Notes: generated by a model from the letters alone, not told the origin. A stretch of DNA of 64,000 nucleotides from JAUWCL01 sp964599375 (GCA_964599375.1 CAZREW010000003.1:62001-126000); one strand, 5' to 3'; counted from the stretch's first letter, positions 19,287-28,532 are shown. Made by a program: numbers and translations.

Positions 19287-19316
19287 GCCCCCGCCCATAA
19301 GCGGGGGCTTTTTTTT
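19287..19316 (+). terminator. Strong intrinsic terminator ending the giant-protein/STAS gene string
   Basis: A perfect 8-bp GC stem, GCCCCCGC (19287-19294) with GCGGGGGC (19301-19308), has a 6-nt loop CCATAA and is followed directly by eight T residues. It lies 29 bp after the second STAS gene. Confidence 0.92.
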
Positions 19317-19374
19317 GTTATCCCGGCAGGACCATGCTCAGGTACACTACTGATGTAGCGAGAATGGAGGAAGA

Positions 19375-21528
19375 TTGGGATCTTCGGAATGGACGATCAC
19401 AGCGGATCTTGATCCGTGGAGGGTTGCGGCCGGAGCGGCTCTCTTATTGTACGCTTTATGGGCGTACAGGAGGACGCTGCCTCCGCTGCCCATCTCAAGG
19501 CGGTCAGTGCTGGCGGCGCTGAGGATCACGGGTTTTGCCCTGCTCGTATTTTTCGCGCTAGATCCATCCGTCATAACGAGGGATGAGTCATCGAGACAGC
19601 CTGTCGTCCCCGTGCTTGTCGACGTATCCGAGAGCATGAGCATGGAGGACGGAGACGGAAGGCCTCGGATAGACGAGGCGCGGGATGCAGCAGCCAGGAT
19701 CACCCGAAGTCTGGAGGGGGCGAGGGTCGAGATACTGCCTTTTGCCGCTGGACTTTCGGGCGGCGCGGTACCATGGGACAGCATCCCTGCGCCGTCAGGC
19801 GTGGGGACAGACATCCGGGGATCCGTCGAGGCCGCCGAGAGGCGTTACGCGGACGATAACCTCGCCGCGATCGTCATAATCTCCGACGGAAGGGTCACAA
19901 GGGGGATGGACGGGGAGCATCTTCCGGTCCATGTTCCCATCCTCGCTGTCGCCATCGGAGATACGGCCGCCGGGGTCGACCTTTCAATCGAAAGGTTGGA
20001 GTACGAGAGGACCGTATTCACGGGGACCAGGGAGAGCGTACGCGCGGTCATACGCTACTCCTCAGCGGGAGGCCGCGCTGCCGCCGTAGAGCTGATCGGG
20101 GATGGCAGGGTCCTGGACAGGGTGATGACCGGCCCGCTGACGGGGAACGGTCTGGCCGAGGCGAGACTCAGGTATGTCCCGTCCCGCGAGGGGTTGCGCT
20201 CGATGGAGGTCCGGGTGTTGCCGCTCGAAGGCGAGGTCACCGGCGGCAACAACAGCGAGATGTTCAGGGTCAACGCGCTGAAGGACAGGGTCGAAATACT
20301 GTTTTTCGACGCCAGCCCCGACTGGAACATGACATTCCTGCGCAGGATGTGCGGGGGATCGAAGAGGCTGCATCTCGAGACAGCCGCACCGGGGCCGGAC
20401 GGGGTATTGAGGACGCCGGAAGGCGGGAAATGGACGTTTCCCACCGAAGCGGGGCGGCTCTCCGCCTATGATCTGGTGATCGCGGGAGGGGGAGGATCTT
20501 TCCCATCAGCAGGGCAGGCGGAAGCGCTTACCGGGTACATCGCCACTGGCGGAGCGGTCCTTTTCCTGGCGTCTGAGAGATCACCGCTGCTTTCCCAGGA
20601 CGCCCTTGCGTTGCTCAGGAAGGCTCTGCCGGTCGTACCCGAGGGCTCACCGCGCATAATCCCGGGTGATTTCCAGGTGATCCCTGGTCCGACGGGGAAG
20701 GTACCTTGGCTCCCTGACATGAGCACCCGCAAAGATGGGACTCTTCCACCGCTGCCTGGAGCCGTCGAGGGGCTGGCACCGGCAGCGGGGGCCGTGGTGC
20801 CCCTTGTCCTTACGGGCAATGGGCCTGGCAGGCCGTTCCTGGTAGTCGAACAGAAGGAGAAGGGAATATCCGCCGCGCTGCTCGGATTCCCGGTCTGGAG
20901 GTGGAGGCTGGCTGGAAGAGAGGGGGCCGATGCCTGGGAAGGCCTTTTCGGCGGGCTGATCCAGTATCTGGCCGAGGGCCGCAAGGCTCCCGCTATCGAC
21001 GTGCAGACCGACAGGACCGCCTACAGGTCCGGCGAGACTCCAAGAGTCACCGTCTATCCTTCGACGGGCAGGGCCGGTGAGGATATGCGCGGAGAGGTCA
21101 TCTCCGGCGGTAGCGACGGAGTGCCGGTCGAGACCTTCATCCCGGCACCTGATCCTGACGTTCCAGGGGCCTGGACGGCTGTCCTTGGCGATCTTCCAGC
21201 TGGAGATTATTCAGTCAGGGTCAGGGCGGGTGGTGGCGACGGCGTGACGGCGCAGGGGAGCGCATCATTCGCCGTGGAGGCGCTCTCGGTGGAGATGCTT
21301 CGCACTTCCGCCGACACGGGGATGCTCGGAAGGCTCGCGTACGGTTCGGGTGGCCGGGTGGTCAGGGCAGGGGATGTGGAAAAGATGGCCGGTATGATCG
21401 ATCTCAGGGAGGAAACCGTTGTTACGACCTCCGTCAGGAAGATACGCGGAAAATTCATTCTATTCGCGCTGATCGTACTGGTCTTCGCCTGCGAATGGCT
21501 GCTACGCAAGTTCCTTGGTCTCGTCTAG
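19375..21528 (+). CDS. VWA-domain membrane protein with a C-terminal glutamine-amidotransferase-like region
   Basis: A 717-residue protein. The TTG at 19375 is chosen because GGAGG sits 4 bp upstream and it places two TM helices at the N-terminus (residues ~16-31 and ~48-62). A von Willebrand A domain follows, with the MIDAS-type DVSES at D83/S85/S87 and VIISDGRVTRG further on. Residues ~300-530 resemble the class-I-glutaminase-like fold found in this VWA family (FFDASPDWNMTFLRRM, LVIAGGGGSFP), without an evident Cys nucleophile. A beta-rich region and a final TM helix (~693-712) close the protein. Such proteins are common in Verrucomicrobia, Planctomycetes and FCB bacteria, often near MoxR/DUF58 genes, but no such partner is present here. 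Specific role unknown. Confidence 0.85.
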   Translation: MGSSEWTITADLDPWRVAAGAALLLYALWAYRRTLPPLPISRRSVLAALRITGFALLVFFALDPSVITRDESSRQPVVPVLVDVSESMSMEDGDGRPRIDEARDAAARITRSLEGARVEILPFAAGLSGGAVPWDSIPAPSGVGTDIRGSVEAAERRYADDNLAAIVIISDGRVTRGMDGEHLPVHVPILAVAIGDTAAGVDLSIERLEYERTVFTGTRESVRAVIRYSSAGGRAAAVELIGDGRVLDRVMTGPLTGNGLAEARLRYVPSREGLRSMEVRVLPLEGEVTGGNNSEMFRVNALKDRVEILFFDASPDWNMTFLRRMCGGSKRLHLETAAPGPDGVLRTPEGGKWTFPTEAGRLSAYDLVIAGGGGSFPSAGQAEALTGYIATGGAVLFLASERSPLLSQDALALLRKALPVVPEGSPRIIPGDFQVIPGPTGKVPWLPDMSTRKDGTLPPLPGAVEGLAPAAGAVVPLVLTGNGPGRPFLVVEQKEKGISAALLGFPVWRWRLAGREGADAWEGLFGGLIQYLAEGRKAPAIDVQTDRTAYRSGETPRVTVYPSTGRAGEDMRGEVISGGSDGVPVETFIPAPDPDVPGAWTAVLGDLPAGDYSVRVRAGGGDGVTAQGSASFAVEALSVEMLRTSADTGMLGRLAYGSGGRVVRAGDVEKMAGMIDLREETVVTTSVRKIRGKFILFALIVLVFACEWLLRKFLGLV

Positions 21529-21603
21529 GTATTATTCCATCCGATAATGCTTGATATTTACGCCGCCTTGGAGTAGACTTCGATCCGGAAGCTTGGGAGG
21601 TGG

Positions 21604-23280
21604 ATGATGAAGACGTGGCGCTTCCTTCTTCCGGCCGTTCCTCTGAAACTGTTTCTCCTCATACCTGCCGGGGCCGTAGCATGCTCAGCCTCATCACCGG
21701 TCGTGATAAACGAGGTATATTACGATCACCCAGGCAGCGACAGGGGATTTGAATTCGTCGAGCTCTGCTGCCGCGGCGAGATGGACGTCCCTCTGGAAGG
21801 ATGGTCGCTCGTGATGATCGACGGCAGGACCGGTGCGGCACGCGAGCTCTGGTCCGCCCTGCCGGGAAGGATCATCGAGAGCGGTGCGCTGATCCTCATC
21901 GGGGGGGACAGCTGTGCAGTATCGCCGGTCGACCTGATCTCCGGCTCCATCGAGAACGGGCCGGACGCGGTGGCCCTTATCCGTGGAGCTGAGCAGTTCG
22001 ATCTTGTGCCGATCGGTGGGGACGGACTCTCCTGCCCTGCTGGCCGGTCCCTCTCGCGCCGGCCCGACGGATTCTCCGCTGGCGAACCGGGCGTAGCTTT
22101 CGTCTGCTCTCTGCCGACACCGGGACGTAGGAACTTTTATGACCGCGACCTTTCGCTCTCATTCGAGGGTCCACTGCATGCTCACTGTATCTCCGGCCGG
22201 GCGGATATTCCTGTCCTTCTCGTGAACGCTGGACTGGAAAGGTTTTCAGGAGACGTTGAACTCACAGTGTCGATCATCCGCCAGGGGACGAGGTCGGTAG
22301 CGGGGAGCGTGCGGATAAGCCCGATCCTCGACGAGGGGGAAGGGCGACATCTCGAGCTCGGCTGTGCCTGGCTCCCTCCCGGAGCGTCGACACTCGAGAT
22401 ATCCCTTGAGGCTTACGGCGACGGGAATCCACTCAACGACATTCAGACCACTTCTGTCAGCTCATCTCCAGGAGAGATCGTTATCACCGAGATCATGTAC
22501 AGGCCCGAGGCGGGCGGCGAATGGATAGAGATGTTCAACAGGTCGGCAGAGACCGTCGACCTTTCAGGCTGGTCGGTGACCGACCGTTCGGGGGCATCGG
22601 GAACGATAAAGGATGGCGTGAAGGTGCAGCAAGGGTGCTTCGTACTTATCGCGCAGGACCCCGAGTCGTTCACCGCCGCATATACAGGATTCACGGGGAC
22701 CGTCTCGTCTCTCGAGGATGGGTGGCCGCGTCTCAACGACGGGGACGGGAGTGGAACGGCGGACGAGATATTCATCAGGAGTAACGACGGAACCTTGATG
22801 GAGAGCGTCAAATATCCCTCTCTCATAGTGGATGAGCGGGGGCGCTCGATCGAGAGGCTTTCACCGGAACTTTGCAGTGCCGACAGGAACGGGATCTGGC
22901 TGCGCTGCGGAGCGGGTGGGGGTGCCACGCCGGGCGAGCGGAACTACTGCGACACCGGCAGCATACCAGCAACCGGTATCGCCGTTATGCCCGATCCGTT
23001 CTGTCCCGGGCTGGACGGGGCCGTCAGATTCACGGCCCCCTCGGTGACAGGAGATATCGCTTATGGAGCTCGAATATTCGATCTGGAGGGAAGGGAGATC
23101 GCCAGGCTCGCCTCAGGGCCGGTCGGCGCTCCGGCAGTCTCTTTCTGCTGGGACGGGCGCGATTCGGCGGGAAGGACGGCCGGAACGGGCCTTTATATAT
23201 GTGTGGTGGAATTCACGGGCAGTGGAGGTGGTGTATGCAGAAGGGAAAAGGGCACCGTGACAGTCTGGTCAGGTCAGTGA
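21604..23280 (+). CDS. Secreted lamin-tail-domain protein with FlgD-like sorting tail
   Basis: A 558-residue exported protein; ATG ATG at 21604/21607 lies just after GGGAGG, the second ATG having the better spacing. The signal peptide ends near residue 26. Two lamin-tail domains are visible: residues ~30-150 (VVINEVYYDHPGSDRGFEFV, PLEGWSLVMIDG) and ~285-385 (IVITEIMYRPEAGGEWIEMF, VDLSGWSVTD). The C-terminal ~90 residues are FlgD-Ig-like (MPDPFCPGLDG, ARIFDLEGREIARL, CWDGRDSAGRTAGTGLYICV). In this type of bacterium such tails mark sorted surface or secreted proteins. It overlaps the next gene by 46 bp and begins a three-gene coupled cluster whose other members look like outer-membrane barrels. 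Confidence 0.88.
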   Translation: MMKTWRFLLPAVPLKLFLLIPAGAVACSASSPVVINEVYYDHPGSDRGFEFVELCCRGEMDVPLEGWSLVMIDGRTGAARELWSALPGRIIESGALILIGGDSCAVSPVDLISGSIENGPDAVALIRGAEQFDLVPIGGDGLSCPAGRSLSRRPDGFSAGEPGVAFVCSLPTPGRRNFYDRDLSLSFEGPLHAHCISGRADIPVLLVNAGLERFSGDVELTVSIIRQGTRSVAGSVRISPILDEGEGRHLELGCAWLPPGASTLEISLEAYGDGNPLNDIQTTSVSSSPGEIVITEIMYRPEAGGEWIEMFNRSAETVDLSGWSVTDRSGASGTIKDGVKVQQGCFVLIAQDPESFTAAYTGFTGTVSSLEDGWPRLNDGDGSGTADEIFIRSNDGTLMESVKYPSLIVDERGRSIERLSPELCSADRNGIWLRCGAGGGATPGERNYCDTGSIPATGIAVMPDPFCPGLDGAVRFTAPSVTGDIAYGARIFDLEGREIARLASGPVGAPAVSFCWDGRDSAGRTAGTGLYICVVEFTGSGGGVCRREKGTVTVWSGQ

Positions 23281-24011
23281 TCGTTCTGGCGCTTGCCTTC
23301 GCGCTGCCTGAGGGGCGGTGCGTCGCTGCGGATTCATGGGAGAGGGGGATGGGTCGGGTCAGCCTGCCGAGATGGGGCCATCCCGTGGCGACCGATATAC
23401 CGGAAGGATACATGCTCGCTTTCGTGTCTGCGGCGAATCCTTTCTCCATCCCGGGCCTCAGCGAATCCACGGCCTCCCTTGTCTCGGTCAGAAGGAGCCA
23501 TCTCGCGGGAATAAGATGGGAACGAACCGGGATCGCGGGATATTCGCGCGATGATCTGGAGGTGTACTGTGGACTGGCGTTTCCGGGCAGGATCTTCAAT
23601 CTGGCTGCCATAGCGCGGGCGGACAGCCGGAAAGTAACCGGTCACGGCCGCTGCACGGATATCTCGGCCCGCTGGTCACTGGCGCTCGAGGTGCCGCGGG
23701 CTGCCATGGTCGAGATCGAGGCCTGCCTCCCGCCGGGCGGAGCGTCTGCCCACGCGTCATTGATTGCGCAAGGCAACGAGACATCGTTCGTCCTGACGAT
23801 CGGGAGAGACGAGCGGAACGGGAGAGTCGCCAGGGCGGGAGGCACGCTCAGCGCCACCGACAGGCTGATGTTTCTGGCTGGATACGATATTGTGACGGGA
23901 GAGGTCTCGGGAGGGCTGGCGGTAAGGGCCGATGTCGTCGCCGCCGTATCGTGGAGCATCCATCCGGTGCTGGGCACGACGTTATCCATGACCGTGGGGA
24001 CAGTCCGATGA
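23235..24011 (+). CDS. Predicted outer-membrane beta-barrel protein, unknown function
   Basis: The start is the ATG at 23235, preceded by GGAGGTG with 4-bp spacing and inside the end of the lamin-tail gene; it gives 258 residues with a signal peptide (VRSVIVLALAFALPEGRCVA). The rest is alternating hydrophobic/polar strands with no cysteine-rich or catalytic motif. SAANPFSIPGL near residue 60 and the end HPVLGTTLSMTVGTVR resemble PorV/FadL-like barrel proteins of FCB bacteria, which commonly finish with a HPxLG...S-type last strand. It overlaps the next gene as ATGA. A partner role for the co-encoded surface protein is inferred only from the tight coupling. Confidence 0.72.
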   Translation: MQKGKGHRDSLVRSVIVLALAFALPEGRCVAADSWERGMGRVSLPRWGHPVATDIPEGYMLAFVSAANPFSIPGLSESTASLVSVRRSHLAGIRWERTGIAGYSRDDLEVYCGLAFPGRIFNLAAIARADSRKVTGHGRCTDISARWSLALEVPRAAMVEIEACLPPGGASAHASLIAQGNETSFVLTIGRDERNGRVARAGGTLSATDRLMFLAGYDIVTGEVSGGLAVRADVVAAVSWSIHPVLGTTLSMTVGTVR

Positions 24012-25504
24012 GGCGGGCTGCAATGGTGGCGGCGATCCCTATCCTGCTGTCATGCGCGCGGGTAGCGGGGACACCGGCCGTGGAGAGGGAGGTGCCGGAT
24101 GGCATCGATCCGTCGATGGACCGGTACATGGCCGAGACCTTCCTCGACTGCCCATCCTCCGGACCGACGATGGAGGCGGGCTGCTGCCTCGATCTGGACA
24201 GCCTGGAGGAAATCAGAACTAGGGACGCATGGATACAGATCAGGTCGCGGGGAATCAGGGGAGCGGGGAGGCTGCGGCTCAGCGGTGAGACCTTCCGGGA
24301 GGCATATCATATCGCCGTAGCCCCGGCCGGCCGCATCCGGATCGACCTGGGCGACTATGTCCCCGATATCGGGATTGGGCTGGTTTCCAGCTCGAGACGG
24401 TTCACATATCCATTCTCCCGCGGCCATCCGTTCTACCGTTCCAGAGATATCCGGGGATGGACCGGTTTCTACGGCTCATTCATAAGGGGTGCGTCGCTCC
24501 GCGCCGCCGCCGGGCCGTTCGGAGTGACGCTCCTTTTCGGCAGGCCGGCGGTCCACGGGAGTGCCGGGGTCGAATTCCCTTATGGCAGGAGCATCTCCGG
24601 ATTCAGGCTGGACGGGCGGGCTGGCGGGATCGCCGGCGGGATAACGGCCATCGACGGAGGCAGCAGGCTGGGAGAGAGGATCGCGGGTCTGGACCTCTCA
24701 TATTCGTCATCAGGCAGGAGATGCATGATCGAGGCGGCGGCCTCCCGGGAGGGACGGGTATCGGCGGTATGGGGGCTGGGAATAGACGGGAAGGATGCGG
24801 GACTGGGTGTACTGGTATGGTCGGTCCCTGCGAGGTCGGACGGTCTTCTTGCGTCATTTCCGGGGCTCTCCGTGGCGGCGGATCGCTCGCGAAGCGGCGC
24901 TTCGATGACACTGAGGAAAAGGTTCACGAGAAGGACATACATGGCGGCATGGGGAGAGGTGAGGCGGAGCAGCGACGGCATGAAGCGGGAGACCGACAGC
25001 GCGTTCCGCCTCGAGGCAGTGATCAGATGGAAGAGAGGCACCGCGAGATGCGCCTGGTCCTCACGTGTCAGCGGATCGGAGGCTCTTGTGCCATTTCCTC
25101 CCGGTCGTGGTGTAAACATGGATCTTTCCCGGGGGCTGGTAATCTCATTCGCGTGCAGGCCGGCGTCTCCGCTCCGGCTTGTGCTGGAAATGAAACAGTC
25201 TGACAGCGGGGAAGACGCCGGGCTGATGGTGGCATCCAGGGCCTCACTGGCATTACGCGCCCTCCATTCGCACCTTTCACTCTCGGCGGCGTCTTACAGG
25301 TCCAGCAGGGGGAAGGCCCGTTTTTCCCTTTATGAGCCATCAGGCAGAGGGAAATATCCCTGGAAGACCCTTTACGGCAGCGGGGCACGCCTTAACTTCG
25401 GAATAGATATGGGGATAGGTGTAGTCAGGGCATCACTTTATCTTTTGTGGGCCGTGCCGGAGGAGTTGTCCGAAGCGAGGGTATTCCTTTCGGCGGCTAT
25501 TTGA
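24008..25504 (+). CDS. Predicted barrel-type outer-membrane lipoprotein, unknown function
   Basis: A 498-residue protein whose ATG overlaps the previous stop (ATGA). The N-terminus MRRAAMVAAIPILLSCARVA has a lipobox-like LLSC. The body is a long run of amphipathic strands; RIRIDLGDYVPDIGIGLVSS followed by FYRSRDIRGWTGFYGSFIRG resembles the barrel part of long helix-hairpin-helix/ComEA-type outer-membrane proteins of Bacteroidota and relatives. The usual HhH motifs are not evident, although DLDSLEEIRTRDAW could be a remnant. It is the last gene of the three-gene coupled cluster with the lamin-tail protein. Function unknown; barrel topology is inferred from strand pattern. Confidence 0.72.
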   Translation: MRRAAMVAAIPILLSCARVAGTPAVEREVPDGIDPSMDRYMAETFLDCPSSGPTMEAGCCLDLDSLEEIRTRDAWIQIRSRGIRGAGRLRLSGETFREAYHIAVAPAGRIRIDLGDYVPDIGIGLVSSSRRFTYPFSRGHPFYRSRDIRGWTGFYGSFIRGASLRAAAGPFGVTLLFGRPAVHGSAGVEFPYGRSISGFRLDGRAGGIAGGITAIDGGSRLGERIAGLDLSYSSSGRRCMIEAAASREGRVSAVWGLGIDGKDAGLGVLVWSVPARSDGLLASFPGLSVAADRSRSGASMTLRKRFTRRTYMAAWGEVRRSSDGMKRETDSAFRLEAVIRWKRGTARCAWSSRVSGSEALVPFPPGRGVNMDLSRGLVISFACRPASPLRLVLEMKQSDSGEDAGLMVASRASLALRALHSHLSLSAASYRSSRGKARFSLYEPSGRGKYPWKTLYGSGARLNFGIDMGIGVVRASLYLLWAVPEELSEARVFLSAAI

Positions 25505-25550
25505 TGTGCCCCCAGCGAATTGGAATCATAAATGCATTAAAATATTCGAG

Positions 25551-27086
25551 ATGGAAACAATGAGGACCATATCCTACGATTTTGAGGCCGCGGGACGGAA
25601 GATCGTCCCGATCCCTTCCGAGATGCCTTTCTCCGGGATGTTTGAAGGACTCAAGACCATACGGGACCTCGAGTGGAGACAGAAGCAGCTGACCACAATA
25701 GCCGGAAACCGGAATATCTACGAGGTCTCGGCTGGACTGTCCTCGCACCTCCTCATAGCTGAATACCCTCATCTCGACCTTCTTACCGTTCTTCTGATGG
25801 CCGGCTCCGGCGATCAGGCGGGGATCAGGCTGCTCTACGCTTCGATGCTGGCTGTCCAGCCCGCGGCGATAATGATCGGAAAGATGGCTGATTTCCCCAA
25901 TGTCAGGCGGGTGATGGAGAGGGTAAGGATGAGAAGGGAATCTAACGCGGAGATCACCGAGGCGGAGGAATGGTTCAGCAAGAAGGTCATGCTCCTGTCG
26001 ATGTCCAAGAAGCTTCCCGATACGTCCGAGTACGACGCCGAGAGGCCGTGGAACTCATGGAGCGAAGGGGTGCGCCGGGCTCTTTCCGAAGCGGACGAAA
26101 GGTGGGACGAGGCGGTCAACGAGAGGGCAAAAGCCGAGATAGAAGCCATCGACATGAAGATAAGAAGGATCATTGCCTCGCTCGATCCTGACAGGCGCGC
26201 GGCAGTGCTGACATATCTTGGATCGTTGAGCGAAGAGAACAGGTTCAAGATGCAGGCATTAGAAGAATCGGCAGGGAGTGGAAGATCCGATCCGCTGATC
26301 CTCAGGCGCGGCCTGGAGAATATCTGGGAGAACCTGGTCTCCTCACTGCGCGAAAGTGAGCCGGGGAGCCTGCTTGCCGACATGTTCGAAGCACAAACGA
26401 AGAAAACTCATTCATGGCCCCAGCTCAAGGCCGGCACTTCGCTGTTGAGATCACTGAACATGCATCCCGAGATACGCAAGGTGAGCGGACAGGTCGACCT
26501 GCCCAGCTGCCTCTACCAGTTCATCACGTGCGCAGGGGACGGGTCAGTCGAAGCGATGGTGCCGAAGGGGACCAAGCTGGACGCGATCTGTGACTCATCG
26601 GGATTCGATCTAGACGGCGAGGTTCTCACGATAGACCTCGCGAGGATCTCGAGGGGGGCGTTTGTCGATGAAGAAGGGATGCCAGTCAATGTCGACTGGA
26701 CGATGGCGACTCTCGACAAGGCGCTCAGTTACAAGAGCCTTGTGCTCAGCTACATGGACAACGATACTTTCCTGGTATCGCTGCTAAACAATCCAAAAGC
26801 CATATCAAGGCCCGGCGTCGTGGAGACGATAGCTTCAAGATGCAGGTCGCTGAGGGTCCTTTCGCTGGTCGCCAACCAGAGGGACCTGTTCACAGGATAC
26901 GTCAACAAGAACGTTCCCCTTTATCTTCTCACGAGTCCAGCGAAGATACCTCTGACTTCACTGAGAAAATTCGTCCATGTGAGGTATGTGGACAAGATGA
27001 CGCTGGCCAAGATCTCCGGCCGCGGCGGGAACATTCGCGAAGAGGTGAGGCGGGAGATCCAGAGGTACCTCGACTCCTCCCACTGA
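25551..27086 (+). CDS. Large mostly helical protein of unknown function
   Basis: About 511 residues from the ATG at 25551; a GTG at 25506 would add 15 poor-looking residues, and neither start has a strong Shine-Dalgarno. No signal peptide or TM helix. Residues ~1-130 look like a helical repeat array (LSSHLLIAEYPHLDLLTVLL), ~150-230 are charged helices that may form a coiled coil, and ~360-500 contain short helical segments (SLLNNPKAISRPGVVETIAS, VHVRYVDKMTLAKISGRGG). The spacing of LLxN/DP-type turns is reminiscent of HEAT or DUF2336-like solenoids but I cannot assign a family. It stands alone between the barrel cluster and the aminotransferase promoter. Confidence 0.75.
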   Translation: METMRTISYDFEAAGRKIVPIPSEMPFSGMFEGLKTIRDLEWRQKQLTTIAGNRNIYEVSAGLSSHLLIAEYPHLDLLTVLLMAGSGDQAGIRLLYASMLAVQPAAIMIGKMADFPNVRRVMERVRMRRESNAEITEAEEWFSKKVMLLSMSKKLPDTSEYDAERPWNSWSEGVRRALSEADERWDEAVNERAKAEIEAIDMKIRRIIASLDPDRRAAVLTYLGSLSEENRFKMQALEESAGSGRSDPLILRRGLENIWENLVSSLRESEPGSLLADMFEAQTKKTHSWPQLKAGTSLLRSLNMHPEIRKVSGQVDLPSCLYQFITCAGDGSVEAMVPKGTKLDAICDSSGFDLDGEVLTIDLARISRGAFVDEEGMPVNVDWTMATLDKALSYKSLVLSYMDNDTFLVSLLNNPKAISRPGVVETIASRCRSLRVLSLVANQRDLFTGYVNKNVPLYLLTSPAKIPLTSLRKFVHVRYVDKMTLAKISGRGGNIREEVRREIQRYLDSSH

Positions 27087-27215
27087 CCGGCATCACTTCC
27101 CGGACAGCCTTCCAGGTCTAATCAGGGCCTCCTATTCAGGTAAATCACAGATAGTAACGGTTATTTGCAGGCGCTTCGGGGAGCCGGGAAATGTCCATTA
27201 ATCGTCCCGCTGAGG

Positions 27216-27244
27216 TTGACAAACGGAACCATGCTCCATAATAT
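27216..27244 (+). promoter_or_regulatory. Sigma-70-type promoter for the aminotransferase gene
   Basis: TTGACA (27216-27221), 17-bp spacer, then TAATAT (27239-27244), about 65 bp upstream of the start codon. The rest of the 222-bp gap after the preceding gene shows no gene. Confidence 0.55.
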
Positions 27245-27268
27245 CCGTATATCATAGGGGTATTATGG
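27236..27268 (+). promoter_or_regulatory. Dyad operator overlapping the aminotransferase -10 box
   Basis: CCATAATA (27236-27243) and TATTATGG (27261-27268) are perfect 8-bp inverted repeats with a 17-bp gap. The left arm covers the -10 hexamer, so a bound repressor would block the promoter; the site could also form an mRNA hairpin. No regulator gene lies beside it. Confidence 0.5.
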
Positions 27269-27308
27269 CGTATTCACCAGAATACAACGATCTGATACAG
27301 GAGGAGAA

Positions 27309-28460
27309 ATGCTTGCAAAGAGGATGAGCAGACTGGGCACCGAGACGGCGTTCGAGGTCCTGGCACGCGCGAAGGCGATGGAGGCCAAGGGCCGCGAGGT
27401 AGTGCATCTGGAGATCGGCGAGCCCGATTTCGATACCCCGGTCAATATCCGGAATGCCGCCAAGAAAGCGCTCGATGACGGGTTCACTCATTACGGGCCG
27501 TCCCCCGGCATGCCGAAGACGAGAGAGGTCTTTGCCGAGTTCCTGACGAAGGATCGCGGTATAGAGATCAAGCCGGAGAACATAGTAGTGACTCCCGGCG
27601 CGAAGCCGATCCTCTTTTTCTCGATACTTGCTCTTGTCGATGAGGGTGACGAGGTCGTCTATCCCAATCCGGGATTCCCGATATACGAGTCGGTGATCAA
27701 TTTTGTCGGTGCGAAGCCCGTGCCCGTACCGCTGAGGGAGGAGAAAGCGTTCTCTTTCGATCTCGACGAGATGCGCGAGCTGGTCACCGACAAGACGAAG
27801 ATGATCATAATCAACACCCCCCAGAACCCGACGGGCGGCGTTCTGACCCCGGAGGATATGAAGGGGATCGCCGAACTGGCGGAGAAGCACGATGCGTGGA
27901 TCCTCAGCGACGAGGTCTACAGCAAGATGGTATACGACGGTAAGCACGTGAGCATCTATGACTATCCCGAGGTGCGGGACAGGGTGATCCTCCTGGAGGG
28001 TCACTCGAAGACTTACGCGATGACCGGCTGGAGGTTGGGTTATGCCGCGATGCCTGTAGAGTTGGCGGCGCAGATCTCGAAGCTCCAGACCAACAGCAAC
28101 TCGTGCACGGCGTCATTTACGCAGATCGCCGGCATCGAAGCTCTCACCGGTCCTCAGGACGAATCCCTCAAGATGATGGCTGAGTTCAAGGCCAGGAGGG
28201 ACTTGATCGTAGACGGGCTGAACGATATCCCGGGATTTTCCTGCCTGAGGCCCAAGGGCGCCTTCTACGTCTTCCCCAACATAACAGGTACGGGACGGAA
28301 GTCGAAGGAGCTCGAGGAGTTCCTGCTCGAGAAAGCCGGTGTGGCCGGTCTAAGCGGTACCAGCTTCGGCAAGTACGGCGAAGGTTACCTGCGGTTCTCT
28401 TACGCGAACTCGCAGGAGAACATCAGAAAAGCACTGGGGATGATCAGGAAGGTCATCTGA
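27309..28460 (+). CDS. Class I/II PLP-dependent aminotransferase (aspartate-aminotransferase-like)
   Basis: A 383-residue cytosolic fold-type I aminotransferase, full length for the family. ATG at 27309 follows CAGGAGGAG. Motifs seen: HLEIGEPDFDTP near the N-terminus, TPGAK in the cofactor loop, NTPQNPTGG, ILSDEVYSKMVY, and the PLP-binding lysine in GHSKTYAMTGWRLG (K234), followed by the conserved Arg of that motif. The C-terminal RFSYANSQENI contains the arginine that binds the alpha-carboxylate in this family. It probably transfers amino groups between amino acids and 2-oxoglutarate; the exact substrate cannot be fixed from sequence. It is separated from the next gene by a hairpin terminator. 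Confidence 0.92.
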   Translation: MLAKRMSRLGTETAFEVLARAKAMEAKGREVVHLEIGEPDFDTPVNIRNAAKKALDDGFTHYGPSPGMPKTREVFAEFLTKDRGIEIKPENIVVTPGAKPILFFSILALVDEGDEVVYPNPGFPIYESVINFVGAKPVPVPLREEKAFSFDLDEMRELVTDKTKMIIINTPQNPTGGVLTPEDMKGIAELAEKHDAWILSDEVYSKMVYDGKHVSIYDYPEVRDRVILLEGHSKTYAMTGWRLGYAAMPVELAAQISKLQTNSNSCTASFTQIAGIEALTGPQDESLKMMAEFKARRDLIVDGLNDIPGFSCLRPKGAFYVFPNITGTGRKSKELEEFLLEKAGVAGLSGTSFGKYGEGYLRFSYANSQENIRKALGMIRKVI

Positions 28461-28482
28461 CGGATATCTATAACGCGATGAT

Positions 28483-28519
28483 CCCCGGCGGAAGCCATTC
28501 TCCGCCGGGGGTATCTTTT
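28483..28519 (+). terminator. Intrinsic terminator/attenuator between aminotransferase and carbamate kinase genes
   Basis: A perfect 10-bp stem, CCCCGGCGGA (28483-28492) with TCCGCCGGGG (28501-28510), 8-nt loop, followed by GTATCTTTT. The T-tract is weak, so partial read-through into the carbamate kinase gene 14 bp on is possible. Confidence 0.65.
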
Positions 28520-28532
28520 CCGGAGGTAATCC

